Origin: Candidatus Bipolaricaulis sibiricus
GTDB lineage: Bacteria > Bipolaricaulota > Bipolaricaulia > Bipolaricaulales > Bipolaricaulaceae
DNA: 64,000 bases
NCBI GenBank assembly: GCA_004102645.1
Contig: CP034928.1
Location: forward strand, 310,001-374,000
Reading direction: 5' to 3'
This document shows positions 32,470-41,184 of the stretch, piece by piece. How positions within the stretch are numbered: position 1 is the first letter of the stretch; every line of letters starts with the position of its first letter. A model generated the notes under the pieces. It was not told where the DNA came from, searched no databases, and saw only the letters and a list, made by a program, of their open reading frames with translations. The translations under genes and the position numbers were made by a program.

Positions 32470-33454
32470 TGCCGTGCTTGAAGTCAGGAATCTGAAGGTT
32501 GCTTTCCCGTGCCCAGGTGGGGTGATCCGAGCGGTGGAGGGCATCGACCTCGACATCGAGCAGGGGCGGTGTGCGGCCTTGGTAGGGGAGTCTGGCTGTG
32601 GCAAGAGCGTCAGTGCCTTGGCGATCATGAAGCTTCTCAACACCCCCCCAGCGGTCTGGCGAGTCGACAGGCTCCGGCTCGATGATCTTGACCTGGCCCA
32701 TCTACCTGACAGACAGATGGAACGGATCCGCGGGAAGCACATGGCGATCGTTTTCCAGGACGCGATGACTGCGCTGAACCCCGTGATGACCGTGGGCAAG
32801 CAGATCGACGAGGTCTACCTCCGGCACAGCCGGTTGTCGCGACGGGAGGCTCGGCAGCGCACGATCAAAGCTCTGGAGCTGGTGGGGGTTCCCGAGGCCC
32901 GATCGCGGGCCAACAGCTATCCCCATCAGCTGTCGGGAGGGATGCGCCAGCGAGTTCTCATCGCCTTGGCCTTCGCCTGCGTGCCCAAGCTCATCATCGC
33001 CGACGAGCCCACCACCGCACTTGACGTTACGATCCAGGCCCAGGTACTGGACGTACTGAAGAGCATGCAGCGGGTCCATAGGGTATCCGCACTGCTGATC
33101 ACCCACGATCTGAGCGTGGTAGCCAACATGGCTGACCACGTGTACGTCATGTACGCGGGCAAGATCGTGGAGCGGGCGGCGCTGCAGGAGCTGTTCGTGG
33201 CGCCGCTGCACCCGTACACCGATGGCCTTCTGGCCTCCGTCCCCCGGATCTCCGACGAGAGGCAGCCTTTTGTCCAGATCCCAGATGCCGTTCCCCACCC
33301 GATGCGCAAGCCGACCGGGTGCTACTTTCATCCTCGCTGCCCGCGTTCGAGCGAGCTGTGCGAGCGACGGATGCCCCACCTAGAGGCCCGGGCTGACGAG
33401 CGGGCCGTCCGCTGTTGGCACCCGTTGCTTCAGCGTGACGAGGTGCGATCATGA
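32462..33454 (+). CDS. Peptide ABC transporter ATPase (DppD/OppD type)
   Basis: A 330-residue ATPase with Walker A GESGCGKSVSAL, Q-loop FQDAMTALNP, signature LSGGMRQRVLIALA, Walker B LIIADEPTTALD and switch His in LLITHDLSVVA. The C-terminal oligopeptide/dipeptide domain with several Cys residues (CYFHPRCPRSSELCERR) is typical of OppD/DppD and may bind an Fe-S cluster in some members. It forms a heterodimer with the next product. As one of only two such ATPases in this window, it may also energise the permeases at 39 kb and 50 kb. Confidence 0.92.
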   Translation: MADAVLEVRNLKVAFPCPGGVIRAVEGIDLDIEQGRCAALVGESGCGKSVSALAIMKLLNTPPAVWRVDRLRLDDLDLAHLPDRQMERIRGKHMAIVFQDAMTALNPVMTVGKQIDEVYLRHSRLSRREARQRTIKALELVGVPEARSRANSYPHQLSGGMRQRVLIALAFACVPKLIIADEPTTALDVTIQAQVLDVLKSMQRVHRVSALLITHDLSVVANMADHVYVMYAGKIVERAALQELFVAPLHPYTDGLLASVPRISDERQPFVQIPDAVPHPMRKPTGCYFHPRCPRSSELCERRMPHLEARADERAVRCWHPLLQRDEVRS

Positions 33455-34500
33455 GCTGGGGCCACTCTGATGCCCGGCCCTTGTTGGAGATGGAGAGAGT
33501 CTCGGTCAACTTCCCGGTCAAGGGAGCCTATCCGTTCAGCAAGAAGCGGTGGATCCAGGCAGTGACTGACGTTAGCCTGGAGGTGTCGGACGGCGAGACA
33601 TTCGGCATCGTCGGGGAGTCAGGATGCGGGAAGACCACCCTTGCCAACGCCATGATCGGCATGGTACGACCGACCGCGGGGATCGTCCGCTTCCGAGGTG
33701 TAGACCTGTACGCGCTCAAGCCAAGAGCATTCAGAGAGGCGCGGCGCGAAATGCAGATGATCTTCCAGGATCCGTTCTCTTCGCTGAACCCGCGGTTCAC
33801 GGTCTACGAGATCATCCGGGAACCGATGTACATTCGCGGACAGGCCACCGAGGCGGAGATGAAGGCGAAGGTGGTCGAGCTGCTGAAGCTTGTGGGGCTA
33901 GACGAAGACGATATGTACCGGTACCCATCGGACTTTTCGGGTGGCCAGCGGCAGCGAATTGGAATTGCCCGCGCCATCATCCTCAATCCGCGATTCCTGG
34001 TCTGTGACGAGCCCGTCAGCGCGCTGGACGTATCCGTTCACGCGCAGATTCTGAACCTGTTGATGGACATCCAGCGGAACCGCCGGCTCACGTACGTGTT
34101 CGTCTCGCACAATCTGGCGGTAGTCAAGAACATCTGCCAGCACACGGCCGTCATGTATTTGGGTGTGGTCATGGAGTCGGGATCGACCGATGCCATCTTC
34201 GCGAATCCCCTCCATCCCTACACCCGAGCCCTGCTGTCGGCAGTCCTGGACGTGGATGTGACGAGGCAACGGGAGAGGATTCTGCTCAAGGGCGACACGC
34301 CCAGCCCGATCGACCCTCCTCGGGGCTGCCGCTTCTGGCAGCGGTGCCCGTCGGCGATGAAGGGCTGTCGGGACGTGCCCGCGGAGCTGGTGGAGGTAGA
34401 GCCTGACCACCATGTCGCCTGCCACCTCATCTCCGGGTTCTCGACTCAGCAAGTGGCAGAGGGTTTTCACGAACCCGTATCCCCGCGCTCCGGTGGGTGA
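33451..34500 (+). CDS. Peptide ABC transporter ATPase (DppF/OppF type)
   Basis: A 349-residue ATPase: Walker A GESGCGKTTLANAMIG, Q-loop FQDPFSSLNPR, signature FSGGQRQRIGIARA, Walker B FLVCDEPVSALDVSV and switch VFVSHNLAVVK. The C-terminal extension carries the Cys pattern CRFWQRCPSAMKGC. Its ATG overlaps the stop of the DppD-like gene. It is the last member of the complete transporter operon. Confidence 0.92.
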   Translation: MSWGHSDARPLLEMERVSVNFPVKGAYPFSKKRWIQAVTDVSLEVSDGETFGIVGESGCGKTTLANAMIGMVRPTAGIVRFRGVDLYALKPRAFREARREMQMIFQDPFSSLNPRFTVYEIIREPMYIRGQATEAEMKAKVVELLKLVGLDEDDMYRYPSDFSGGQRQRIGIARAIILNPRFLVCDEPVSALDVSVHAQILNLLMDIQRNRRLTYVFVSHNLAVVKNICQHTAVMYLGVVMESGSTDAIFANPLHPYTRALLSAVLDVDVTRQRERILLKGDTPSPIDPPRGCRFWQRCPSAMKGCRDVPAELVEVEPDHHVACHLISGFSTQQVAEGFHEPVSPRSGG

Positions 34501-34510
34501 GAGACCGGGC

Positions 34511-34933
34511 ATGGCCAGGACCTCGACCGCGCTGGCCTTCGGCGCAGCGCAGTTCCTGGTGTTTGGTTCCCTCAGTGTTCTCCAGGTCGCACCAGGTGAG
34601 CTGTTCGTCCCGCTTCTTCTGACGATGCACGGGGGCCTCCTGCTGTTCGCGAAGCTAGGCAGGGTTGAGTCCAGTCGGGTTGAACGTGCCCGGATCAAGC
34701 GTGGCACGTACCTGCTCATGGCGATGTACCTGCCAGCCCTCGCCTACCGACTCTTCGGCAAGCTGGGCCTACTCGAGGTCCGCCGTCCTGTTCTCTGCGG
34801 GGGAACTCTTGCGCTGGCGGTCCTCGCAATGCTGCTAATCGTCTGGAGTGTGCGCGTCGCCGGCAGCGTGGCGGGAGGCGGGCACGCCCCGGTGAGCGAC
34901 CGCCTCTCCCCTCCCGGGAACGGCCCACGGTGA
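34511..34933 (+). CDS. Small multi-span membrane protein of unknown function
   Basis: A 140-residue protein with four hydrophobic helices (STALAFGAAQFLVFGSLSVL; LFVPLLLTMHGGLLLFAKL; LMAMYLPALAYRLFG; GGTLALAVLAMLLIVWSVRV) and a short polar tail. No conserved motif is recognisable. It starts ten bases after the DppF-like gene, so it may be cotranscribed, but there is no clear ribosome-binding site; a functional link to peptide uptake is unproven. Confidence 0.55.
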   Translation: MARTSTALAFGAAQFLVFGSLSVLQVAPGELFVPLLLTMHGGLLLFAKLGRVESSRVERARIKRGTYLLMAMYLPALAYRLFGKLGLLEVRRPVLCGGTLALAVLAMLLIVWSVRVAGSVAGGGHAPVSDRLSPPGNGPR

Positions 34934-35044
34934 CCTGATTGGTGAGGCCGCTGCGGGCTTGCGCCGCCCAGACCGACGGGCCAGCCGACCGGATGTGCCT
35001 GGCCCGAGGAGCGCAGTGGCGCCGGCCGTGCGCGGTTCGGCGGT

Positions 35045-35698
35045 TCAGAACGGGTACTGCATCTTGGAGCCGAACCCGTCCTTCGAGGCGCAGTTGTCCC
35101 AGACCTCTTCGATGGTGAATACGTAGGCGGGATACCTGATCCAGCGACTCATATCGGGCCGGTGGTACACATCATGCTGCGCATTGATGAACTGCTGATA
35201 CAGCTCACGCCTGCCCGATGCTGCTTCATCGAAGATCTCGATGGTACCCCGAAGCTCGTACGAGATGACCGGCGGCTGGTAGTAGATGAGCGTTGCCTCT
35301 GGGTTCACGCGGTAGTTGTCCCAGCTGTGTTTCTTGGCCATCTCCAGGCTGCCCAGCCGTGTGAAGTCGATCCGGTCATGGGCTTCGGGCCTATAGAGGT
35401 GTTTGACCAACAGCGCCAGGCCCCGCTTGCTGTACGCCTCGTCATCCCCATCGTAGCTCTTGATATGCTGCATGTAGGCGTCGAGGGTCTCTTCGAGGTA
35501 CTCCGGCTTGGGGAGGAACCCGACCCCCTTGATGCTGCCGTTGAGGCCGCCCGGGCCGTGGGAGATGAACGCCGGGTTGTGGGAGCAGAAGCTGAGAAAG
35601 ACCTGCTCCCTGGACATCCTTTCCCCCTCGTGGAGTTTGATCACGGTTTGAGCTCGGGAACGGAACGCCCAATTGAAGAACGCTTCGGCTGACTTCAC
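35045..35698 (-). CDS. Conserved-looking soluble protein, possibly PPOX-like flavin-binding split barrel
   Basis: A 217-residue soluble protein. VFLSFCSHNPAFISHGPGGL near the start and ATLIYYQPPVISYELRGTIEIFDEAA in the middle suggest the strand pattern of the pyridoxamine-5'-phosphate oxidase-like (flavin split-barrel) superfamily. The segment QFINAQHDVYHRPDMSRWI is strongly patterned and may be functional. The assignment is tentative. It starts at GTG (35698), with gaggga upstream, and has its own near-consensus promoter. It stands alone between the peptide transporter and a pair of tRNA genes. Confidence 0.5.
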   Translation of the reverse strand: MKSAEAFFNWAFRSRAQTVIKLHEGERMSREQVFLSFCSHNPAFISHGPGGLNGSIKGVGFLPKPEYLEETLDAYMQHIKSYDGDDEAYSKRGLALLVKHLYRPEAHDRIDFTRLGSLEMAKKHSWDNYRVNPEATLIYYQPPVISYELRGTIEIFDEAASGRRELYQQFINAQHDVYHRPDMSRWIRYPAYVFTIEEVWDNCASKDGFGSKMQYPF

Positions 35699-35730
35699 GG
35701 CTGGCTCCCTCGGTGCTGTGTTTGGCCGTG

Positions 35731-35759
35731 ATCATAGCGTGCCCCCACAGGCTGTTCAA
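35731..35759 (-). promoter_or_regulatory. Near-consensus promoter for the 217-residue protein
   Basis: On the minus strand TTGAAC (35759-35754) and TATGAT (35736-35731) are spaced by exactly 17 bases, 32 bases upstream of the GTG start. Confidence 0.65.
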
Positions 35760-35879
35760 CGACATCCCGTCCCTGTCTGGGATTGCCCAGAGGGCTGTCT
35801 CCGAGGGCCGGCCGGGCATCGCGACGACGGTGAACCTCCCTCCCTCAGCAATCGCCGCAGTCCGCGGGCCGGAGGAGTC

Positions 35880-35955
35880 TGGTACGCCCGGCAGGATTTG
35901 AACCTGCGTCCTCTGCCTCCGCAGGGCAGCGCTCTATCCCCTGAGCTACGGGCGC
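35880..35955 (-). tRNA. tRNA-Arg (anticodon GCG)
   Basis: On the minus strand the acceptor GCGCCCG pairs with CGGGCGT (one G-U), the D-arm is GCTC...GAGC, the anticodon stem CTGCC/GGCAG encloses CTGCGGA (anticodon GCG), and the T-arm is GCAGG-TTCAAAT-CCTGC. Discriminator A and an encoded CCA end at 35880. Most bacteria use ACG (edited to ICG) here; the body otherwise closely resembles the usual bacterial tRNA-Arg(ACG). Confidence 0.93.
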
Positions 35956-36043
35956 GCAACTTCGGTTGGCGGTCGACGGCACGTCAGTTCACGGTTCAAG
36001 GCCACCGAACGACCGATCACTACCCCGCCTGCAACCGCCCTCC

Positions 36044-36130
36044 TGGCGGAGGGACGGGGATTCGAACCCCGAAGGCCTTTCAGCCGTACCGGTTTTCGAG
36101 ACCGGCTCCTTGCCGTTCGGACATCCCTCC
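36044..36130 (-). tRNA. tRNA-Ser (anticodon CGA)
   Basis: On the minus strand the acceptor GGAGGGA pairs with TCCCTCC, followed by the serine-type TGTCCGAACGGCAAGGAG D-arm. The anticodon stem CCGGT/ACCGG encloses CTCGAAA (anticodon CGA), and a long variable arm (about TACGGCTGAAAGGCCTT) precedes GGGG-TTCGAAT-CCCC. Discriminator G and encoded CCA are present. It has 87 nt and reads TCG. Confidence 0.95.
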
Positions 36131-36176
36131 GCCTCAAGTATCGTCCGCGCGGGGTGACGCGTCAACAGAACACCGA

Positions 36177-37010
36177 TCAGGAGCGCTGGGAGAGGATCCC
36201 AGCCATCACCAGCACCCCACCTGCCAGCTGCACGGGGAGGAGCACCTCGCCCAGCAGCCACCACCCAAACAGCGCCGCGAACGCCGGCTCGGTGGACAGC
36301 ACGATCGCCATCCGCGCGGCCGATGCCCGGCGTCCGGCCCACAGGACGAGGGCGAACGCGCCGGTCGTCGCGAGGGCGGCCGTCACCCCCAGGGCGATCC
36401 ACACCAGGGACGAGAAGGCGAAGGTGACCTCGCGCTGCCATCCGGCCCCGGCGAGGGACAGAAGGGCCACGAGCGCGAGCTGGGGAGCGAGGAGGGCCTG
36501 GGGATCGCCCTCCTTCGCGTAGCGGTCAAGGAGGACGAGGTGCAGGGCAAACGCGATCGCGCACAGCGCGGTGAGCACATCACCCCACCACGATCCCCCC
36601 GCAAGGGCGTCTCCGCCCAGGGCGAGAAGGGCTACCCCGCTGCCGGCCAGGGCAACGCCGATCCACGCGCGACCGCTCGGGCGGCGGCCGAACGCCCACG
36701 CCACCAGGGGCACGAGGACCACCGAGAGCCCGGTGATCAGCCCGGACTTCTGCGCGGTGGTGAACACGAGCCCCCACGTCTGGAGGGCGTACCCTCCGAA
36801 CAGGGCGAGCCCGAGGAGCGCTCCCCAGCGCCAATTCCGCCGTCGACGGGCCTCCCGCCGTCCCCACAGGAGGGGGAGGGCGAGGAGGGTCGCCAAGGTG
36901 AACCGCAAGGCAAGAAACCACAACGGACCAACTTCCTGGAGCGCGTCCTTCACCAAGACGAAGGTCCATCCCCACACCGCGCTGGCGAGGAGGAGAGCCA
37001 GCGTGACCAT
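36177..37010 (-). CDS. EamA (DMT) family transporter
   Basis: A 277-residue protein with ten predicted helices in two EamA repeats. Typical sequence includes ASAVWGWTFVLVKDALQEVGPLWFLALRF in the first repeat and STEPAFAALFGWWLLGEVLLPVQLAGGVLVMAGI in the second. Such proteins export amino acids or other metabolites, and the substrate is not evident. Its ATG overlaps the TGA of ychF by one base (TGATG), so it is the last gene of the sucD-ychF-eamA operon. Confidence 0.88.
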   Translation of the reverse strand: MVTLALLLASAVWGWTFVLVKDALQEVGPLWFLALRFTLATLLALPLLWGRREARRRRNWRWGALLGLALFGGYALQTWGLVFTTAQKSGLITGLSVVLVPLVAWAFGRRPSGRAWIGVALAGSGVALLALGGDALAGGSWWGDVLTALCAIAFALHLVLLDRYAKEGDPQALLAPQLALVALLSLAGAGWQREVTFAFSSLVWIALGVTAALATTGAFALVLWAGRRASAARMAIVLSTEPAFAALFGWWLLGEVLLPVQLAGGVLVMAGILSQRS

Positions 37011-38098
37011 CAGGCGGAGATGAAGTGGATCACGTCGCCATCCTGAACGATGTAATCGCGACCGGCGCGGTGAATCTTGCCCGCCTCTCGCAACGCCCGC
37101 TCGGACCCGGCGGCGAGGAGGTCGGGGAGGTGCATGACCTCGGCGAGGACGAACCGGTCCCGGAAGTCGGTGTGAATCGCCGCTCCCGCGTCGGGGGCCC
37201 TCGTCCCGGCGGGGATGGTCCACGCGCGCACCTCCGGACCCTCGACCGTGTAGAACGTGATGACGGACAGAAGGCGGTACGCCTCGGCCACCAACCGCAC
37301 GAGCGCGGATTCGGCGAGCCCGTACTCCCGGAGGAACGCCTGCCGCTCTCGTTCATCGGGGCACGCCTCCCCGAGCTCGGCCTCGAGCTTCCCCCGAACG
37401 GCGATCCACCCCGCCCCGTTCTCCTGGGCCAGGGCAGCCAGGGCTCGCGCGAGGTCGTTTTCCCCATCGTCGCCAACGTTGGCCACGAACAGGACGGGCT
37501 TGGCGGTGAGGGGAGCGAGCTCGCGGAGGAGGGGCTGGTCGTGGGAGGAGAACTGCAGCGCGCGGATCGGCTTCCCTTCCTTGACCGTGGCCAGCAGGCG
37601 GTCGAGGAACGCGACCTCTTCCTGCGCGGCCTTGTCCCCGGTGCGGGCGACCTTGGCCGACCGCTCCCGGCGCCGCTCGAGGGTCTCCTTATCCTTGGCG
37701 AGGAGTTCCCCCTCGACCACCGCAACGTCCCGCCGCACGTCGGGCTCGCCCATCGGGTGGGCGATGTCGGGATCGCTGAAGCAGCGGACGACGTGCAGGA
37801 TCGCCTCTACGCCGCGAATCTCGGCGAGGAACTGGTTCCCCAGGCCCTCTCCCTGGCAGGCGCCCTCGACCAGCCCGGCGATGTCCACGACCTCGATCGT
37901 GGTCGGGACCTTCTTCTTGGTCGGGAACAGGCGGTGGAGGCGGTCCAGCCGCTCGTCGGGGACCGCTGCGACCCCGTGGTGGGGTTCAATCGTGCAGAAG
38001 GGATAAGCCTCAACCTTCGCTCCGGCCAGGGTGAGGGCGTTGAAGATGGTCGACTTCCCCGCGTTGGGGAGCCCCACCAGGCCGAAGCTGCGGCTCAC
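37010..38098 (-). CDS. ychF: Universal Obg-like ATPase YchF
   Basis: A 362-residue P-loop ATPase that binds ribosomes and affects translation and stress responses. It shows the G1 loop [18 protein letters not shown], the G3 region [22 protein letters not shown], a coiled-coil insert around [17 protein letters not shown], the YchF-specific NxxE-type region in LFVANVGDD, and a C-terminal TGS-like domain ending [14 protein letters not shown]. The start is a GTG that overlaps the sucD stop (GTGA). The pairing with sucD is unusual, but the assignment is secure. Confidence 0.93.
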   Translation of the reverse strand: MSRSFGLVGLPNAGKSTIFNALTLAGAKVEAYPFCTIEPHHGVAAVPDERLDRLHRLFPTKKKVPTTIEVVDIAGLVEGACQGEGLGNQFLAEIRGVEAILHVVRCFSDPDIAHPMGEPDVRRDVAVVEGELLAKDKETLERRRERSAKVARTGDKAAQEEVAFLDRLLATVKEGKPIRALQFSSHDQPLLRELAPLTAKPVLFVANVGDDGENDLARALAALAQENGAGWIAVRGKLEAELGEACPDERERQAFLREYGLAESALVRLVAEAYRLLSVITFYTVEGPEVRAWTIPAGTRAPDAGAAIHTDFRDRFVLAEVMHLPDLLAAGSERALREAGKIHRAGRDYIVQDGDVIHFISA

Positions 38099-38964
38099 CG
38101 CAGTGCCCTCCGGACGAGAACGGCGACCTCCCCGGGGGTGCGGGCAACGGGGATTCCCGCCTTCTCCAGGCGCTCCGCCTTTGCCTGGGCCGTTCCCTCG
38201 CTTCCGGTGACGATCGCTCCGGCGTGCCCCATCCGCTTCCCGGGCGGCGCGGAGAACCCGGCGATGTAGGCAACGGCGGGCTTCGTGCCCTTCTCCGCCA
38301 GGTAGGCCGCGGCCTCCTCCTCGGCGCTTCCCCCGATCTCCCCGACGAGAACAATCACCTTCGTCTCCGGGTCCTGTTCGTAGAGAGGAAGGAGGTCGGT
38401 GAACGAGCTCCCGATGATGGGATCGCCGCCGATTCCGATCACGGTGGACTGCCCGATCCCCGCCTGGGAGAGGTGGCTCGCGATCTCGTAGGTGAGCGTT
38501 CCGGAGCGGGACACGATCCCGACGGGGCCCGGCGTGAACGCGGCAGGGGGGATGACCCCGACCTTCGCCTTCCCTGGCGAGATGAGGCCGGGGCAGTTGG
38601 GGCCGATCAGCCGGACCGGGTATGTCCTGAGGAGGGGATACGTGCGGAGCATCGCATGGAGGGCGATCCCCTCGGTGATACACACGAGAAGGGGGATGCC
38701 GGCGTCGGCGGCCTCGAGGAGAGCCTCGGGGGCGAACGCCGCGGGAACGAATAGGACCGAGACGTCCGGGCGGTGCGCTTCCGCGGCCTCGGCCACCGAG
38801 TCGTAGACCGGGATCCCGTCGAGGGCTGTCCCCCCTTTTCCCGGGGTGACCCCGGCCACGACCTTCGTCCCGTACGCCACCATCTGCCGGGTGTGGAACG
38901 CCCCCTCCCCCCCGGTGATGCCCTGGACCAGGACCCGCGTGTTCTCGTCTACCAGGATTGCCAC
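38095..38964 (-). CDS. sucD: Succinyl-CoA synthetase alpha subunit (orphan)
   Basis: A 289-residue subunit of succinate-CoA ligase (ADP/GDP-forming), which interconverts succinyl-CoA and succinate with substrate-level phosphorylation. The CoA-binding Rossmann part ([34 protein letters not shown]) and the phospho-His region ([20 protein letters not shown]) are clear, as is [12 protein letters not shown]. The start is GTG at 38964 with gaaggggga upstream. The beta subunit sucC, normally directly upstream, is not in this window; ychF and an exporter follow instead. It could partner a remote sucC or a related acyl-CoA synthetase beta chain. Confidence 0.9.
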   Translation of the reverse strand: MAILVDENTRVLVQGITGGEGAFHTRQMVAYGTKVVAGVTPGKGGTALDGIPVYDSVAEAAEAHRPDVSVLFVPAAFAPEALLEAADAGIPLLVCITEGIALHAMLRTYPLLRTYPVRLIGPNCPGLISPGKAKVGVIPPAAFTPGPVGIVSRSGTLTYEIASHLSQAGIGQSTVIGIGGDPIIGSSFTDLLPLYEQDPETKVIVLVGEIGGSAEEEAAAYLAEKGTKPAVAYIAGFSAPPGKRMGHAGAIVTGSEGTAQAKAERLEKAGIPVARTPGEVAVLVRRALR

Positions 38965-39033
38965 GTTCTCCCCCTTCTCCGCCGAAGGATAGCACGTCGG
39001 GGGAGGGTCCGCCTCAGCCTGAACGGGCATAGG

Positions 39034-39062
39034 TTGACAGGCACGGACACCGGATGTATAAA
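39034..39062 (+). promoter_or_regulatory. Consensus promoter for the second peptide transporter cluster
   Basis: TTGACA (39034-39039) and TATAAA (39057-39062) are spaced by exactly 17 bases. The ATG at 39075 lies 12 bases after the -10, so the leader would be only about six bases with no Shine-Dalgarno sequence. An in-frame ATG at 39054 overlaps the -10 region and is unlikely to be the start. Confidence 0.7.
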
Positions 39063-39074
39063 CCGCTGCTCGCC

Positions 39075-40052
39075 ATGATCTCATATGTAGTACGGCGGCT
39101 CCTGTGGGCGATCCCGGTTCTTCTCGCGATCATGGTGGTTACGTTCTTCCTGGCTCGTGCGATCCCGGGAGGCCCGTTCGACTTCCGGGGTGAGAAACAG
39201 CTCCCGGAGACGATTCGCAAGAACCTGGAGAAGAAGTACGGCCTGGACCGCCCTTTGCACGAGCAACTGGGCCGCTGGATCTGGGACGCGATCCGGTTCG
39301 ACTTCGGCCCCTCCTATGCCTCACGCGCACAGACCGTCAACGACATCTTGGCCCGGACGTTCCCGATCTCCTTCCAGCTGGGAGTCCTTGCCCTTCTGCT
39401 TGCGCTGTGCATCGGCATCCCGATGGGAACGATTGCGGCCATGAAGCAGAACTCGATCATCGACTACGGGGCAACGTTTGTGGCCATTCTCGGTGTGTCC
39501 ATGCCCACGATGGTCATTGGTCCGCTGCTGATGTGGGTGTTTGCCCTCATCCTGGGGTGGCTGCCGGCAGCCCGCTGGGGAACCGACTACACGCAGCTCT
39601 ACCTGGGGTTCTTCCCGAACATCTTCTCGAGCAAGTTCTGGCTCCACGCGATTCTGCCCTCGGTCACGCTCGGGCTGGCCTACTCGGCATCCATCGCTCG
39701 GCTCACGCGGGCCAGCCTTCTGCAGGTGATCCGCGAGGACTACATGCGCACGGCATCTGCCAAGGGCCTGCCGCAGCGGCGGGTGATCATCCTCCACGGA
39801 CTGCGAAACAGCCTGATCCCCGTGGCGACGGTGCTGGGGCCCATGTTCGCGGGGATCGTGACGGGCAGCATGGTTGTGGAACAGATCTTCGGAATCGCCG
39901 GGATGGGGAAGTACTTCGTGACCTCGGTGACGAACCGAGACTACCCCCTGATCATGGGAGCCGTTCTCCTCTACTCGGTGCTCCTTGTTGCTGCCAACTT
40001 GCTCGTGGACATCAGCTACGCCTGGCTTGATCCGAGGATTCGGTACGACTGA
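39075..40052 (+). CDS. Peptide ABC transporter permease (DppB/OppB type)
   Basis: A 325-residue permease with an N-terminal helix ([32 protein letters not shown]), the EAA loop [29 protein letters not shown], and the end [10 protein letters not shown]. It opens a three-gene cluster (permease, permease, SBP) without its own ATPases. I preferred ATG 39075 to ATG 39054 because the latter lies in the promoter. The gene order, permeases before SBP, differs from the other two clusters. Confidence 0.9.
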   Translation: MISYVVRRLLWAIPVLLAIMVVTFFLARAIPGGPFDFRGEKQLPETIRKNLEKKYGLDRPLHEQLGRWIWDAIRFDFGPSYASRAQTVNDILARTFPISFQLGVLALLLALCIGIPMGTIAAMKQNSIIDYGATFVAILGVSMPTMVIGPLLMWVFALILGWLPAARWGTDYTQLYLGFFPNIFSSKFWLHAILPSVTLGLAYSASIARLTRASLLQVIREDYMRTASAKGLPQRRVIILHGLRNSLIPVATVLGPMFAGIVTGSMVVEQIFGIAGMGKYFVTSVTNRDYPLIMGAVLLYSVLLVAANLLVDISYAWLDPRIRYD

Positions 40053-40054
40053 CC

Positions 40055-41050
40055 ATGGCTCGCCTGCGACGACGTCGCGAGTTCGAGGAGCTACGGGGGC
40101 GCAGTCCCCTTCAAGACGCATTTCGACGCCTGTTCAAACATCGTGCGGCAACCGCTGGAGGGGTGTTTGTCATCCTTCTCGTGTTGGTGGCGCTGTTTGT
40201 GGACACGACCATCCCCGCCGCGATCTTCGGTTGGGAGACGAGACCCCTCATTGCCCCGAAGCACTATGCGGAGACGAGCTTTTTCGAGCGTGACCTGCCA
40301 CCAGGGACCCCGGGGTTCCCGTTGGGAACGGACTACCTGGGGCGAGACATCCTGAGCCGAACTCTGTACGGGACCCGGGTGTCCCTCTCCGTTGCGGTGG
40401 TGGCGGCGACAGTGGCGCTGATCGTGGGGCTTACGTACGGCGTGATCTCCGGGTTTGCCCCTCCGGGTGTGGACAACGCGATGATGCGGTTCGTGGACTT
40501 TCTCTATGGATTCCCGTTGCTCATCTTCATCATCCTTCTTCAGGCCCTGTTCAAGGCGATCAGCCGTCGGGGCGCAACGGGGTTCGTGGGGATGATGGTG
40601 GGCATTGACAAGGCCCTGGGCGGGATGTTCTTCCTGTTCGTGGCGCTGGGGATTCTGAACTGGATCGGGATGGCCCGTCTTGCGCGAGGGCAGACGCTGT
40701 CGGTCAAGCAGAAGGAATACATCGAGTCGGCCCGGGCCCTCGGGGCCGGCAATCTGCGCATCGTGTTCCGCCACGTGCTCCCCAACATCATCGGGCCGTG
40801 CATCGTCTCTGAGACGCTGGCGATCCCTGGGTACATCCTGACTGAGGCGTTCCTCAGCTTCATCGGGTTGGGCGTGACGCCGCCGACCCCGAGCTGGGGC
40901 CTCATGATCTCGGAGACGTATCAGGGGATCCGTACCTACCCCTGGGAGACCCTCGTGCCGGGGGGGGCCTTGGCGATGACCACGCTTGCGTTCAACTTCC
41001 TGGGCGACGGGCTGCGAGACGCCTTTGACCCCCGGTTGAGGGGGACATAG
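40055..41050 (+). CDS. Peptide ABC transporter permease (DppC/OppC type)
   Basis: A 331-residue permease starting two bases after the preceding stop. The OppC N-terminal domain (RHRAATAGGVFVILLVLVALFVDTT in divided form) is followed by FPLGTDYLGRDILSRTLYGTRVSL and an EAA loop EYIESARALGAGNLRIVFRHVLPN, then ILTEAFLSFIGLGVTPPTPSWG. Between helices it has an insertion around AISRRGATGFVGMMVGIDKALGG that is longer than in E. coli DppC. It ends DAFDPRLRGT. Confidence 0.9.
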   Translation: MARLRRRREFEELRGRSPLQDAFRRLFKHRAATAGGVFVILLVLVALFVDTTIPAAIFGWETRPLIAPKHYAETSFFERDLPPGTPGFPLGTDYLGRDILSRTLYGTRVSLSVAVVAATVALIVGLTYGVISGFAPPGVDNAMMRFVDFLYGFPLLIFIILLQALFKAISRRGATGFVGMMVGIDKALGGMFFLFVALGILNWIGMARLARGQTLSVKQKEYIESARALGAGNLRIVFRHVLPNIIGPCIVSETLAIPGYILTEAFLSFIGLGVTPPTPSWGLMISETYQGIRTYPWETLVPGGALAMTTLAFNFLGDGLRDAFDPRLRGT

Positions 41051-41184
41051 TGCCACTTTATCTTGTGTAGATCAGGCCAGTGCCTGGCGAGGGGGGGTGG
41101 TGAGCGGAGAGAATCGGAAGGGCTGGGATAGCAGAGGAAGTGCCTGGTATTCGTGTTGCGGTGGGGATGCAAAGGAGGTTTGCG

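Noticed and set aside
36044-36130. Possible selenocysteine tRNA given the selenium-type ygfK cluster
   Set aside because: The anticodon is CGA, not TCA, and the acceptor/T-arm lengths are those of ordinary tRNA-Ser.
39054-39074. Upstream ATG for the permease at 39075
   Set aside because: It would lie inside the -10 region of a consensus promoter and would add seven residues before the conserved first helix.
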